Source of the DNA: Capitella teleta
Lineage: Eukaryota > Annelida > Polychaeta > Capitellidae
NCBI GenBank assembly: GCA_000328365.1
Contig: KB306678.1
Location: 74,869-138,868, forward strand
DNA length: 64,000 bases
Direction of reading: 5' to 3'
The notes beneath the pieces are model-generated. The model did not search any database. It worked only from the letters and a program-made list of their open reading frames with translations, and was not told where the DNA came from. Positions 35,977-49,700 of this stretch are shown one piece after another. The position numbers and the translations under genes were made by a program. Numbering within the stretch: the first letter of the stretch is position 1; each line of letters opens with the position of its first letter.

Positions 35977-36729
35977 TGACTTAATTTTGTATATTTTCAT
36001 ATCAAAAAACATAAAAACCCTTCGGGGTTTCTCGTTTTTTTTTATATACATAATTCATGTTTACTTCTTTCTTTAATAAAACGAAATTGACTTGGTTTGA
36101 TGGGTCCAATAACCAGGGAAAGTATTGTGAAGTCAGGGAGACAGACTTTCTCTAATCTTTGTTTAAAATTTCCTGTATTTTTTTTACAATTTGAAAAATA
36201 AAGAATTGACTTTCATAATTCTCTTTAATTCAAATATCTATAATCATGAAAAACTTTGAAAAAGGAAACATTTTCCAAAGAAACGTTTTATTGACCAAGC
36301 GAAAAAACTCAAATCTGCTAATAAGATTTCCTAAAATCGGCAGCGCACGAATGGAAGAAGAGATGAGATGACGAAGGACTAAACAGTGTTTATCATACAA
36401 CCGGAAAGGGGAGGGATAAATACCAGAAAAGTGGCCATAAATGACGGCCAGGGGAGTATGTCGTGCCATAACAGGGAGAAAGCTGTGCATATTTGATTAA
36501 CAATCCAGAATAATATATGAGAATACCAGTTAATTATAATAATTACAAAACCCTTGCCTGATTATGAAACACAATATCTCAGCCAGAAATGAATCTCAAA
36601 CCGCTCAAAGTTACAAGATGTCAAAAACAGAGAGAAAAAAACAAAATCGGTCGGTCGCACGTTTCAAAGGTCACAGAACTGGTAACCGTTAGCAACCAGC
36701 TCCGCGAAGGGGGCGTCTCGGCATGCAGA
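35977..36729. other. Convergent 3' region between the nine-exon gene and eIF3b
   Basis: The plus-strand AATAAA at 36075-36080 serves the left gene. TTTATT at 36287-36292 is a possible minus-strand signal for eIF3b. No further gene is seen. Confidence 0.5.
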
Positions 36730-39700
36730 TCACTCGTCCAAGATAGTTTCTTCTACCTTGACGAGGAATTCAATGGTTTCTTCCTCAAAATTCTCAACAT
36801 GTCCTTCGATATCATCAGTGTCGATCCCTGTGAAAAACACCATCAAACACAAAATAGATGCAAACCTCCCGAACGTACCTCTGCGCAGTGCCAGCCTCTC
36901 CTCCTTCTCCGACGCGTAGTGCGCTGCACACTGAGCCCTCCAAGTGTTCCATTCCTCGTTCATGAGCTTTCTAGCCTCGATCTGCTCCTTGGAGACCTTC
37001 GACTCCCTCATCTTGTCCTCAACAGCGAAGCGAGCGTTGTACTTCTTCATGTTCTTCTTGATTTCCGTGATGTGCTCTGGGGTTAGCAGTGAGGGCGGTC
37101 GGGGCCTCCACAGGATCTGACAGAACTTTTCCATCTGTTGCTTGTGCAGGATTTTGCCCTGGAAGTTCCACAGCCAGTAAGCGTTGTCCACCTTGTACGC
37201 CCAGTAGCTGACGGCCGTAGCGACATATCGACCGGTGGGGTCCCACTCAACATCTGCAAGGCACAGAAATTACACGCAATTCACAAAATAAAAAAAAATA
37301 AAAAAATAACAGATCGAACCAACCAGATGCCATGAAGTGCTCGGTGGTTGCCATGACGGTCATATCCAGAGTGTCCACAAACTCCAAAACTCCACTCATG
37401 GTCCGCAACCCAGCGAGGACAATGAATCGGCCGTTGGGTGACCAGAAGAGGTGGTTGGCCTGCCTCTTCTCAAGGGTGTTCAGGTGCTCGACGTGGCCCG
37501 CTTTCTTGATGTTGTAGAAGCTGACGCAGATGCGAGGGGCCTCTCCGTGGATGAAAGCAAACTTGGTGCCAACGGGCTCCCAGGCGAACGCCATGATGTT
37601 CTCAGCTTTGACGTCAACCGTGTCGACGGGAATCTCCTTCTCGCGAATTCGGAAGATGCTGAAGTTGTGCGTGATGCCCAAATACTTGACTCCATCCTTC
37701 TCCTCCTTCTTCGTCTTGAATCGGTCGACCTTGACGCACAGATGGTCGCCACTGCGCTGCCAGTGCATCTTGATGTCAGCCACCTGGAAGAAGTTCTTCA
37801 CGCAGACGGCGTCACGGCTGGGGATCTTCATGAGGGTCACGGCTGCCGGTCTGTCGCCCTCTCCCGGTCGCCAGTAAGCCAGCATGTTGTCGGACGGCGA
37901 CCACATGAACTCCTGCAGGTTCTGCACTTTGATGCTCTTCTTATCTAGCAAACCAAACGACTGCAGAGAAATTGCAATTTCATGAAAACTGCGCTTAAAA
38001 ATCAACGGAGAGAGAAATACTCACAGGGGTTTCGTAAACGCTGATAGAATCGGAAGCCATGCGGGCGAAATACCGGCCGTCGTGGCTCCACTTGAAGATG
38101 GGCCAAACGGAGGCGTTCTCGCAGTGGAAACCACGCTTCTTCATCCCGCTGCGAATATCCCAGATAATGACGGCCTGGGGATCATCACGGTTGTCGGGCA
38201 CGGGGCTGAACGACACGAGGTATCTGGCGGAGGAGAACAAATATAACGCGTGACAAGACACCAGAGAAAAACGCTCACTTTTCACACGGAGAGAAATCTA
38301 TGAGCTGCACTCCCGTGTGACTGAAGCGACTGATCTGCTTGAACGTCTCTCCGCCCCACAGCGCGATGCCACGCTGGTGGAACGTGGCCAGCAGGGTCCC
38401 CTTGGGAGACCAGCGCACGTACGTCTCCGTCCAACGCGGTCTCTCCTCCAGAACGGTCGGCTCAGGAACCGAGTTTGTGATGATGGCCGTGCGGTCACCT
38501 CCCTCGTAGATGACGCTGAACTGATCGTAATCGTGGGGGTCCAGCAACCAGTGCAGAAGGTTCCCCTGTGAACAACATCGTTAAGTTAAGCAGCTGAAGG
38601 TCAAGGACGTACGTGGTCCTTGTAGGGCTGAATCTCCGGCTGTTCCCATTCTTCAGTTACGGCGGCATATCTGAGAAAGAAAAAAAGAAAGAAAATATAA
38701 CGTTCGCTCAAGATTTGTTAGAACTCACTTCTCAAAATCTGAGAACATGTTCACAATGAAGGTGTGTTGTCTGTCCAGTTTGTAGCCGTTGGTGTTCTTG
38801 ACGGCCTCCAGCGCCTCCTCTGGGCTTTGGTATTCCAGGAAAATGTATCCTTTGGTTTTGCCGTCACTCTCCTTGGGGAAGTGCTCCGTCTGAATTTTGC
38901 CAAATTTGTTGAAGATTTTCCTGATGACATTTTGCAGTTTGTCCAAACGCTCAGCGCCCACACAGGGAACATTGTCCACGACTATTACGGACTCAATTCC
39001 GTCCGTCTCCTTGGGTCTGCGCTTGAGAAGGTCTCCAAGGAGCTCTGTGGGAAAATAAATTAAATTAGGCATTAATTAGTCAGTCAACGATCACCACAAG
39101 ACGCCAGTATGAAGACATAATCATCATGGACAATCGTAGCACCCCAGGGGAGCAGTTCCTACACTCCACTACCGTGTCTTGCAACCGACTCTCACCACGA
39201 CTGTGAATTTGTGAACTTGAACTAAGCTGTAGGATACTTTGTGATCCAAAAATCACTATTTATGCTGGTGAAATTCCTTGAATCCTTTACTTAATAAAAA
39301 AAATTCAACTTTTGTACACGTTGCTGCCTATTGAACGATGTTTCACAGCTTTTTGCTATGTTGTGAACAAAAATGACCCAGAATGCATCTGGCACATAAG
39401 ACCGGAATGTCAACATAAGCATGTGCGCTTTTGTTTAAAAAATGTGACAGCTCTTATCTGGAGTCAGTCTGTACAATTGAATGATCGTATTGAGGGAAAT
39501 GTTTGCTGCTCCATTACCTTCCACGTGTTGAGGTGCGAGCAAAAAAGAATAAAGTTCGAGATGGCACTCATAAATGGGATCGAGAATGACAGCTGTCAAA
39601 ACATATCTCGCAAGACTTGAAGATCAAGCGTGATCTCGCGATATTGCCAAGCGAGAACAACAATGGTGGAGAAGTTGTTTCTTCAAACTTCAACAATCTG

Positions 39701-40357
39701 CGTTTTTATATTAATTACTATTCATTTTCTCATGTAACAACTCAAGTAGTGGTTATTTTTTCGATTTCTAAATACATTTAGCTGCTAAAAACATTCTAAC
39801 ATTGTAGGAGGAGTCAGCGTCATATAAATGATATTGCTATGAAATACAGTCCACCTGACCTAGACAAGTTCATGCAGTAACGTAGTGTATTATACTACTT
39901 CTAGACTATCATCACTATGCTACGGCTTGGGGAGCCAGGACATTAAACATATGAATTATGACCAATACGGCAATAGACTAAATAGTCTGAAAAGAGAGAA
40001 AATGCGAAGAATCTAGAAATCTAAAATCAAAGACTTAGAGATGATCTAAGCCCACTGAGGAGCTAAGAGTGAACGGGACATGATATTAATGACCAAAGTG
40101 CCTGCGAATACGGCGCGTTATTTGCACATGGCACTTTTATCCGCATGGCGGGCGGAGGCGAAACAGATGCCGGGTCGGAGGCCTAATTGAATGAATGAAA
40201 ATACAAAGTTACCTTCGTCGTCGATATCATCAACATAACTCGGTGGGTCGTTGAAATCTGGCTCATCATCGTCATAATCATTATCATCTCTACGCTGCTC
40301 TCTACGCGACTTTCTACTGGTTTCTTGTTGCCAGCCTTGATCTTCGTCCCCCGCCAT
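36730..40357 (-). CDS. EIF3B: Translation initiation factor eIF3 subunit b, complete, eight coding exons
   Basis: eIF3b is a scaffold of the eIF3 complex that binds the 40S ribosome and holds subunits a, g, i and j together. Exons on the minus strand: 40213-40357, 38729-39044, 38613-38670, 38279-38565, 38025-38223, 37324-37960, 36879-37253 and 36730-36827, all in phase, 704 residues. The N-terminus is acidic ([20 protein letters not shown]). An RRM follows ([51 protein letters not shown]). Then comes the beta-propeller, with nearly invariant stretches [40 protein letters not shown] and [19 protein letters not shown], and later [18 protein letters not shown] and [14 protein letters not shown]. 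The C-terminal helix ([20 protein letters not shown]) leads to [13 protein letters not shown]. It is shorter than human (about 814) mainly because the Ala/Pro-rich human N-terminus is absent. Intron 1 is 1.17 kb and carries no gene. Confidence 0.97.
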
Positions 40358-40458
40358 CTTGAAAACGTGCGATCGTCCTGAATGCGCATGCTCGTTGACC
40401 TACTTTGAGGCTTGCAGCGCCATCCCAAAATTGAAGTATGGTTGACCAGATTCAGCAG

Positions 40459-41061
40459 ATAAATGATTCATAACGCACTGTATATTTCTGACAAAAGCAT
40501 ATGTGGTTTTCATAACGCATAGTTTTAACCGAGGGAACCTCCAATCCTCCATGCTCATACCCACAGAACTTTAAAAACTTTCAAGTTCTTTAGTATGGCT
40601 CAGGTGCTTTAATCTAGTGCTTTACTGCTTATTAAAGCACCAACCTGTATATAATTATTTCTGAGAATGGCAAAATAATGTTATTTTCATAACGTACAAT
40701 TGTAACGGTGCCGTGATCTCGAGTGCTTTCGCCAATGATTTGCACTGTATTAACATCCTTGGCTTTTACTTCACTGGTTCCCTGGTTATATATTTCAGTA
40801 GCGCCGGACACCCACAGTGAAGGCTTTCACATCTTTACTGCTTACAAATTATTTTCACTGAATTATTATTATTGTTATTATTTTCACTAAAATCACATTG
40901 ATGTTCAATGAAGAACGAATAAACATATATATATATAACAAAGGCATCAGTGCGTTATGAATCATTTAACAAAGGCATCAGTGCGTTATGAATCATTTAC
41001 AAAGGCATTAGTGCGTTATGAATCATTTACAAAGGCATCAATGCGTTATGAATCATTTACA
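40459..41061. repeat. Inverted repeat whose right arm is a 30-bp minisatellite
   Basis: The right arm has four units of CAGTGCGTTATGAATCATTT plus ACAAAGGCAT at about 40948-41061 (exact GTGCGTTATGA at 40950, 40981 and 41011; ATGCGTTATGA at 41041). The left arm at 40459-40479 is an inverted copy of the same unit with 21 identical nt. Two more decayed inverted copies lie at 40510-40520 and 40688-40698. The layout resembles a small fold-back element with an expanded end. Confidence 0.7.
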
Positions 41062-42201
41062 AGGATATCAGTCTGAGCTATTCCAGCATAATGTCATCGC
41101 TACGTTTCCAATCTGAAGACAAGTCCTAATTATACAAAAGGACTATAATGCTGTGAACTGAACTGAAATCTCCCATGGCTACCAAGATACTGAAGAAATT
41201 TCCTGATTAGGCCTAGCTAGTCGTTTTGATTGCTGTCATTGGGTACATTAATTTAGCGAATTTACATGCCATTATTACAACTGGTGGCGGCTTTTATCCT
41301 TGCATTCGATACTTGGCATTCAAGGTACATTTTTATTTATTTATATATTCATAATTAAGAGTGCCACCTGAATATTCTATATACAGACTGAGGTATCGCA
41401 ACAGTCAACGAGTTCAACCGTTCAATTTCAGAAGCTTGTGGAAATTTTATGTGATTTGACAATTATAAACGCCTCAAACTTCCTTAAACTAATCCCAAAA
41501 TATTTTGCCACCTAATTTTAAATCCATGTAGTATTATCCATGAAGCATGTATACCCTGAGTTTATAGTTAAAACCAATGATGTGGATTCTACATCATTGA
41601 TTAAAACCTAACGAACACCGAATAAAAGCCTGCAGATCAGATAATCCGTTTGGATCAGCGATATGTTTTTGTTTTTTTTTTTTTTTTTTCGGATCAACGA
41701 AACACGTTTTGATTAATTTTCGCGATGATGAAATTGAACAATATAATCTACGAATGGCGGGAGAAATCTGTCGATGCAGGACACTGGTGTGTCATGCAAC
41801 ACTACAAATACCTCGCGCATAGATAAGCGACATCGACTGAGCAGAGAATACGATGTTCCAGCGAAGGGCGGCACCGATTGCAGCGCCCCCTTGCGGCGGG
41901 ATGCAGAGGCATGCGTCAGAGTATAGCCCCTCGTGTTCATCACAAACCCATTTGGAGAGAAGATCACAATGTAAAGTTCTCTCTTCCTTGAAAGGATGCT
42001 ATTCCAACACCATAAAAATGCACAATATTCTACACGTAAATGATGTAATGGACGTAGTTTATCGGACACCAACTGGACGACATGCACATGTATCGTCCAT
42101 AAAGGGGGTTCATTTTCTTCGCAGCTAATCCTAATTGCATACAGTGCGTAGGATTGGGTGCAAATCAGCCCTTGGAATTAACGCTTATTCCGATCCGGAG
42201 C

Positions 42202-42207
<6 letters not shown>

Positions 42208-42233
<26 letters not shown>

Positions 42234-42247
42234 GGGGGGGGGGGGGG
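42208..42247. repeat. Poly-T/poly-G homopolymer block
   Basis: A run of about 26 T is followed by about 14 G. The exact length is doubtful in any assembly, and the block has no evident role. Confidence 0.8.
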
Positions 42248-43747
42248 TGGGTTAGTTCAAAGGGTGGATGCCCCCACAGGTCTGTTTAGTATCCTGTTTG
42301 TAGTTGCGGAGGTATGTCGTGGAACCTAAACATCCTGGCTCAGGTTGACGTAACATCTTTGCCAATATGTTCCAAATCTCAACCCCTCCCTCTTCAAATG
42401 TGTTCATGGGGGACGGTCTCACATCACATCCCAGTCGCCTCTGGGGAGGGGGGTTTGTTCTTAACCTCGAGTGACTTTTATTTGAGTCGATTGCCTGATT
42501 TGGTGAATTGATCTGTTGTTTACGGCACATTTCCGTTTTCCACGACTGACGCTGACTAACTCTTAACCATGATTATTTTTCTGCGCTTCGAAAACTTAAC
42601 AGAAAAAGTGCTCTCGGCAAACGTCAACCGCAACGTCAACAAACAACGGTCTCACGGGCGCTTCACTTCCCTTTTACACACAGGATGACCACGGTCAACA
42701 TTTCAACAAATTGATGTCCGAACGCCATCGAACCACAAACCGAAGAGATGAAAAGACACGAGAGCAAAATGGGACCACACCGCGAGCACTTTTGTTGGCA
42801 CAAGCGCCTTGTACTCGAGCGGAGACATTTTTACGAGGGTTTGTCACTCGTCCTAGGCCAACTGATCACTTCTCAAGACGACATTACACGCGCACGAATG
42901 CTGTCATGGCGACATCCGGTATCGCAAATATTCTGCAAATTTGTGAGATTAATTTTGACAAAAGTTGAAGACTGTAGGATCAGTCGCTGGGTCTAGAAGT
43001 GCATCATCAAATCACATCAGCTTTGTTTTCTCAGAGACAGCAATTGTAGCCCAAAATAAGAATGCATGATAACCAATGAGATCAATTTTTATTTTTGTGT
43101 GAAATTGCGATGTTTGCTTTGATGTCTGCAGACTATACACGTATTACTAGCGTTTACTTTTCTTCACAAACACGACACGGTTAGCTCGTTCACAGAAGAT
43201 AGAAAAAAAGAAAGACTTTAAAAGAGATAGTATTTCTTATTGAACGAGAAAGATGAAACACCTGACGTGATCAAAGCTCCGATTTTCCGCTTCAGCTGAG
43301 GCGTGCATTCAACGCATGTCTCATCTCGACGGGATGCCCATCGCACAACACAGGCAGCCCACAATACTCACTAATATCTCGCATTCATCCATCATGTCAT
43401 TAGATTCAAATCTCTCAAATGGTTTCTCTTGGCAAGTAAACTCTGACTTTGGCTCGTTCGTGGCTAGAGCTAAGACGGCCAGCAAGCAGTGCCTCACTCG
43501 CTGTAGGAATTTAGCTTCAACGGGCGCAAAAGCGCGGATCTTCGCCTCACTCTCAAAGCAGGTGCCGCATCTGCGAGCGAGGTTGAAAGACGGAGGAAGC
43601 GAACGGAGTCTTCATTGTGCGAGAGTAGATTCGTGATGGCGGACGGTTGAAGTTGTGCTGGGATTTCGCTCTGTTTCATCTGTGCCTTCATTTGCTAATA
43701 TTTTTAATCGGAGTTTATCCAATCTGTGACTAGTGCTCTGGTCAACC

Positions 43748-46700
43748 ATGAAGTCGGACAAACACGGCCGTGGGTCGTTGTTGGTGGACGAGAGAGACGG
43801 CAGGAAAGCGTGTTCGTCCAGCGGAAAATGGTCGCGATTCGGTCGCGGTCTGCTGGTCACTGTGCTCGGTCTGATCCTCCTTGGGTTCTGTTCATGGACC
43901 GTGATTTTATACAGCGTGAAATTATTGAAACTCCAGGAAAGAGTCGAGTACCTGGAGACCAGGATCAAGCAGCAGGATGATGTTATCCCGCAGCATATTC
44001 AAAAATACCTCGATACCCACTTGGATGCTTTGATCCAGAAGGTAGGGCAACGGCTTGGGTTTCACATCTAAGATTCGATAATTGTGTTTATGGAAAGCGA
44101 TCTTAAGCTGCCTTAGTTTTATGTACATCTGCTGTACAGACGATTTTCACGTTCAGAAATGTTCCCTCCCAAAGTTTCTCTCCTCTTGACTTGAGATTTT
44201 AACCTTGTCTAACCCGTGTTTACCCAATGATGGCCCTTGAGATTGTTATAGAAACGTTTTGACAGAGAAGTCATTGGAATTATCTCTCTTCAAGTACGTT
44301 TAATGTCGCATTGGATTAAACCACACTCCCGATTCGCGTCTCTTAAGCCCCGTTCATATTATGCGGCGAGTGATGCTGGGCGGGCGAGAAATTCAACGCG
44401 GAATTTAAAGTTTACAGTGTAAATATTTCGCTACGAATTAATTCAAACCAGAACTTGGTGGTCTGTTCATTCGTAGACCACCAAATGACCCGCGAATAAT
44501 AGAACCACTTAACAGGCAAATATTTATGTACTTTATCGGTCCTCGTGGCGATTTCGCTAGCGGCGTTCCTCCTCTTTCTGATAAGCGCGAGAATCGAGGG
44601 AAGAAATAATCGCAGTTTATCTATTTCGCGTGGAACACAGGAAACGCAGAGAAGGTCACGAGGTCACGGGCAAGATCTATCTGAGATGGACACATGATAA
44701 CCGTGTTAGCCTTAGACTCCAGTGAACACACACTGATTATTATGCTTACAGTGTTGTATAGATTAGATTGCATTGTGGGTGACCTTACGGGTCATGAACT
44801 ATGACCCATTAGGTCCTGTAAATCCGTTTAAAATGTTCATCTTTCTTCCAACAGAAACTCAAAGACGAAGATGAATCGAAGCAGCACCGACAACGCCGTG
44901 ATGCCGAGGTTGACAGTCCTTGCATTTGCCCCGCAGGTGAGCGAATCCCATCACATAATCTCCCCCTCGGAAATAACTTTTAACGACCCGCGGGAACTTA
45001 CAAATTGGTGTTGAAAATCACTTCCCTAGATAAGAAGTTGTATTCCAGTTGAGTCGCAAGCCACCTGCTGATGCTAATTTCAGAAAGGGAAAAAATAATC
45101 AGGGCATACAAGTGAGCAAACCCCACATTTTGGTGAGAAATAAGGCAATACCGATCGATGATACCAGGAAATACGGGTTTTGTTGTATATTATGTGCTGT
45201 TGATATAACTCACTAAGTGCGTAGTTGTCAATTGCCGTAAACCGTTTCGCTTCACGGCATTCCGTCAGGTTTCCCAACAAGTGTTTAAGAGATGAATTGC
45301 GGGGTAACTCTTCATTCAATAATTGATATGCTATTTGACTTCTTGTGCCTGGCACCGATACTGTAACAATTTCATGGCAATTCCAATGTAGGCCTGTAGA
45401 TGTATGCATGTACATGGATTTCGCTTCGTATTCAGAGCAATTCGGGAGGCAAACCCACCCCTTCCAGGGGGTATAGTTTATCAATTCCTCGGCCCCTGGC
45501 AGTCACCTCAATTTCTAACTCAACCATGTTTACCATTTAACCTGCTGTTTGATAATATTTAGAATATTTATCATCCAGTGGCACCGATGGCCAACCATAC
45601 ACAAGCAGCTCCTGACCAAAACGTGTGGTTTCGATTTAAAATTCTTGAGGTTTGTTTTCGCGCACTCCTGAGCACTTCTTTTGTTCGCAAGGCTAAGCTT
45701 TCATCTCATACACCACCCGAACAGACGTGTAGCTGTCAGAAATGTTTCTCCTGCGATTGTTTACTGCAGGCATTGGTGCTAAAAGCCTCGACGTTTGAAG
45801 CGCTCTGGGGCCTCAACCTCGTTGCTTCGAAGAGGGGTTTTCTTATACGTTTGTACACACCTGGATAGAGCTCACTAACTAGTATATACCTCCACGAATG
45901 CCACGCTCAACTGTAGGCCTATGCAACATGATTAAGTACCGTGGGCATTGAAACTCACCGTGTGACCCACTATAGGATGTGTACATTCTGCTGCATAATG
46001 TCAAGAGTGAGGTGCTACATCATTATAGTTATGGACCATAGGGGGCGCGATCAGAAATTGAGCATCTCAGATTTCTCTGCATTCGCATATTATAGAGGAG
46101 AGGATATTTCTGTATTTCGACTATTTATCCTACTGTAAACAGAGGGTTAAACCCGTATTACAATGAATGTGTGGCATACACCGAGAATTAGACATTGTTT
46201 GGGTTGAACACAAGTTGAATGTATAGCCTTGGAAATCTTGTGGACGCCTTTCGACTCCTGATGAAAACCCGACACATGTTCCGTGCACTAACTCTAAGCA
46301 GAACTCACTTATAGCTAACTCGGAGGCAGCTCAAATTGTGTATACATACGTATGTACACGATCTCGGTGATTGGCACTAGAGTATATAGATATAATATAT
46401 AGATAAGTATAATATATAGATAAGGCGTAGTAGAATCGTGCGTAGTCTATATACCCACGGTGATGTCAAACTTTTTATACTATTATTCTCAAGAACCAAA
46501 CTTTATAACTTCTGTGTCTATAAATAGTTGTGTTTCATAAAAGTATACATCTGATTTGGCAATGTTAGATTTCAATTAGTGATCGAAGAGAAATTCTGTC
46601 GAGAGAACTGCAAGGAATTTCCCAGTTCGTGCACAACTTCGTTTTCCGCGTTGAGTTACAAGAGCAGCGTTTGAATGTGACAAGTTTTGAGAACATAAAG

Positions 46701-49700
46701 CGAACGCCGCTGAGCCGGCACGTGTGGAAGCCATTCAGTGCCATGTCTTGGAGCAGATCAAATTCAACCCGGACAAAATCCACCTGTCATGGGCTAATGC
46801 GACCAAAAACAGAAAATGCTATTCTATCTTTGGACATTAGGGAATTGTGGGATACATTAATCTCCACTGAGGAATTTGCAACACAGATGGGTGATATTTA
46901 GGATTTGTGTAGTGGTTCGTTGGTAATTCGGATGGGAAAAAAAGTGTGACGAATTTATGAAGTCCTTGCGTGATTTTGAATGAGAAGAGGGAGTCAAGTG
47001 GGATTTGAGTGGAAATTCATTCGCAATATTACGAGATGACAGATGTTCCGTGACATGTGCATTCAATTTCATGTCACAGCGGCAGAGAAACATCACTGCT
47101 CTTATTTCTGTTATACCATGCAGAGGGATATATACCACAAACAGAGGGAGACCGTAGGGTGTCGTTGCGTTGAGAGTCGGTCCCTCACCAAGTCCCGTTT
47201 TCTCTCTCCCTCTCGCAAATCTTTCCCAAGAACGCTTCACCATCAAACAGCGAAATGACAAGGTGTCGACAGACGCAACCGCAATCTTACAAATGAATTC
47301 ACTTAGAGAAGGGGTCATGTAGTCACAGCATAAGGTCAGAGTGCTAAAAATTCCCTACAACGTGGTTAATTATTGCAACATCGTTCCTTATCTGCACGAA
47401 ACACGTGTAAGTGAACATAAATTGCTAATCAGCGGCTTGGTTCTCATTGCATTCATATCAGACACCTTTGCCTATCTCTGTCTGCAGCTCCTCCCTTTCC
47501 CATAAACCCATCAGTCAGTCCAGCCGTGAAGCACTCCACTTATTAGTTCAGTGTTGGTCAGGGGCAGGCGGAGCAATCCTCGTCCAGTCTGCGCCATCTG
47601 TGGACATCTGGCGATAGAGAAATCGCTTGCATTGGTCAGCAATCTGTACCAGATAAGCGGATAGGCGGCTTAATTAACCTGCGGCTGATCCCTTCTACGG
47701 AATTGAGCCAGCAGACGCTTCCACTTGTCTAGACTGATCAAGTTTCTAACTGCTGTAATTGTTCATCTCGAATTCTCTGAGTTATCTTCATCGGCATGAA
47801 GCGTAATCAAGCCACGTGAACCCACGATGACCTCAGGTAGCCACCTTCGAGATGATGAATTACCTGCTGCAAGATCTCAGGTGCATGATGGGAAGGTTGC
47901 ACTTCATTTTGAAGGTGCTGATGGACCTATAACCGTAGACCAGAAGGACGAACAGTGTACGTATACTAGTCGTACAACACCTTGAAGCCATACTGATACC
48001 TTTAAACATGTAGTCCAATTAGGAGGATCAAAGGATTAATCTGTGAGCAGAGCAGCTCAGAGCAGGCCAGCCTACCTGCACAGAGAGATACACATCTTAT
48101 TGAGTAAGCAGGAGAGCACGCCGTGAACCCACGATTCTGCTTTCGTGTTGATTCGCCAGTCGCACCAACAACAGAACCGTACCAGTGGCGCCACAACGTC
48201 TGCGGAGAAATCTGGCAATCCTGGACGCCATTACGTCATCATTGAAAGTTACGTCATTATCGGATACCATCTCGGCCATTATGTTGCGCGGGGCATGATT
48301 GGAACAATCTGAGGCATCACTCTATATATATCACCAGCGGAATGAATTAACGCAGCACCTCTGATTAGCTGCAATCTTAATACTTATCGATGCAGCATGA
48401 AGTCTGGTCATGCGAATTGATATCTTTCATATTATGTTCGTCGATAATCTTTCCTTTGAAGTCAACTAGTGTCCATTTCATTCGCAGGACTTTTGATTCC
48501 CTACAGCATGGAGGAGGTATAAACCACGTGGCAGATTTTTCTCGCCTCCCCTGCCTATATAGCTCACCTATATAACACATGCTATATGATATAATCATTG
48601 GCCCATTGCGGTGGCAGTATATACTATTCTAGTGTGGCTTCTAAACCACCGTAGGGTCCCTCTTCTTTGGGTGTATGTTCTCAAGATGTTTTTCACATGT
48701 CTACGCTTCAATTATTGCGACCGCGTGGAAATATCTGCGAGGCATTTCTTGCCTGTTGAGCATATGATCTACGCGTTTAGGTTAAGCACCGAAGCGTACA
48801 AAAAGATATATCCTATTGTGCAACACCAGTCACGCCTGGATTTATTCTCGGAACTACTTTCTCTCAAGACTTATCTAAAATGGCGGTCGGTTACGCGGTT
48901 CGTTTACTTTGAGTGAAGGGTGTCGACAATTTTGCGGTATTTTGGGCGGGAATCGGGTATGGCACCAACGATTCATTAAGAAGCATCAATCGTGCGAATC
49001 GATAACCACTGACCATTCATCTTCGTACATGGGACCTCCAGCGATGAACACGTGGAAGTACTTGACCAGTCCGGTCGGCCAGGGGTCAGGGAAGAAGCAG
49101 CCCTGACCCTGGCTGGAAAGTTCAATATTGAGTTGATGGTTTGCACACTTCTCTCTAGCTAGAATTTCTCGGCTTACATGAATGCAGACAGTGCTTGTAT
49201 TATCTGTTCACAAGGGCCAGCTCTCATTTAGACAAGCTTCAAGAACTTGAAAGACTTGCAAAACATCGAATTATCAGTTGATGAATTACCACAAAGATCT
49301 CAGTCTGGATGCAAATGAGTTCAGAGCCAGAGTTCTTACACACCTCCGTGTTTGCATGTCTGCCAGTCTGTCTGTCTATACGCATGGCATGCTCCCTCTG
49401 ATCCCAAATAATGAGCACTCCCTGTGGTTTAATTTCCACTCAATGGTTTCAGCTTTGAGGACCGTAAATTGGATAGGAATAAAACGCGTTTTTCTCGACG
49501 CTGAAATTTCACCGTTGATGATTTTGTTGGGTTTCCCGCATGAACAGAAACCCTGGTCGAAGTGAATCAATGAAGAGATCTGTCGACACTCGGGCATCGA
49601 AGCTGAGCGCTGAGCAACGCCATTTATCTTAAAGAGTGAGATTGCGAGGAGAGGAGAGAGAGAAAAAAATCTCCTTGGATATTCGAAACCCGACTGATAA

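Larger units (their letters stand above)
40358..43747. other. Intergenic region between eIF3b and the collagen gene
   Basis: No protein gene is supported in these 3.4 kb. It contains the inverted repeat and 30-bp minisatellite at 40459-41061, a T21 run near 41670-41690, and a homopolymer block at 42208-42247 (about 26 T then about 14 G). The sequence left of 43748 should carry the collagen 5' UTR and promoter. Confidence 0.5.

Noticed and set aside
39312-39620. 102-codon plus-strand frame inside eIF3b intron 1
   Set aside because: No family features, no splice context and ordinary intron composition; likely chance.
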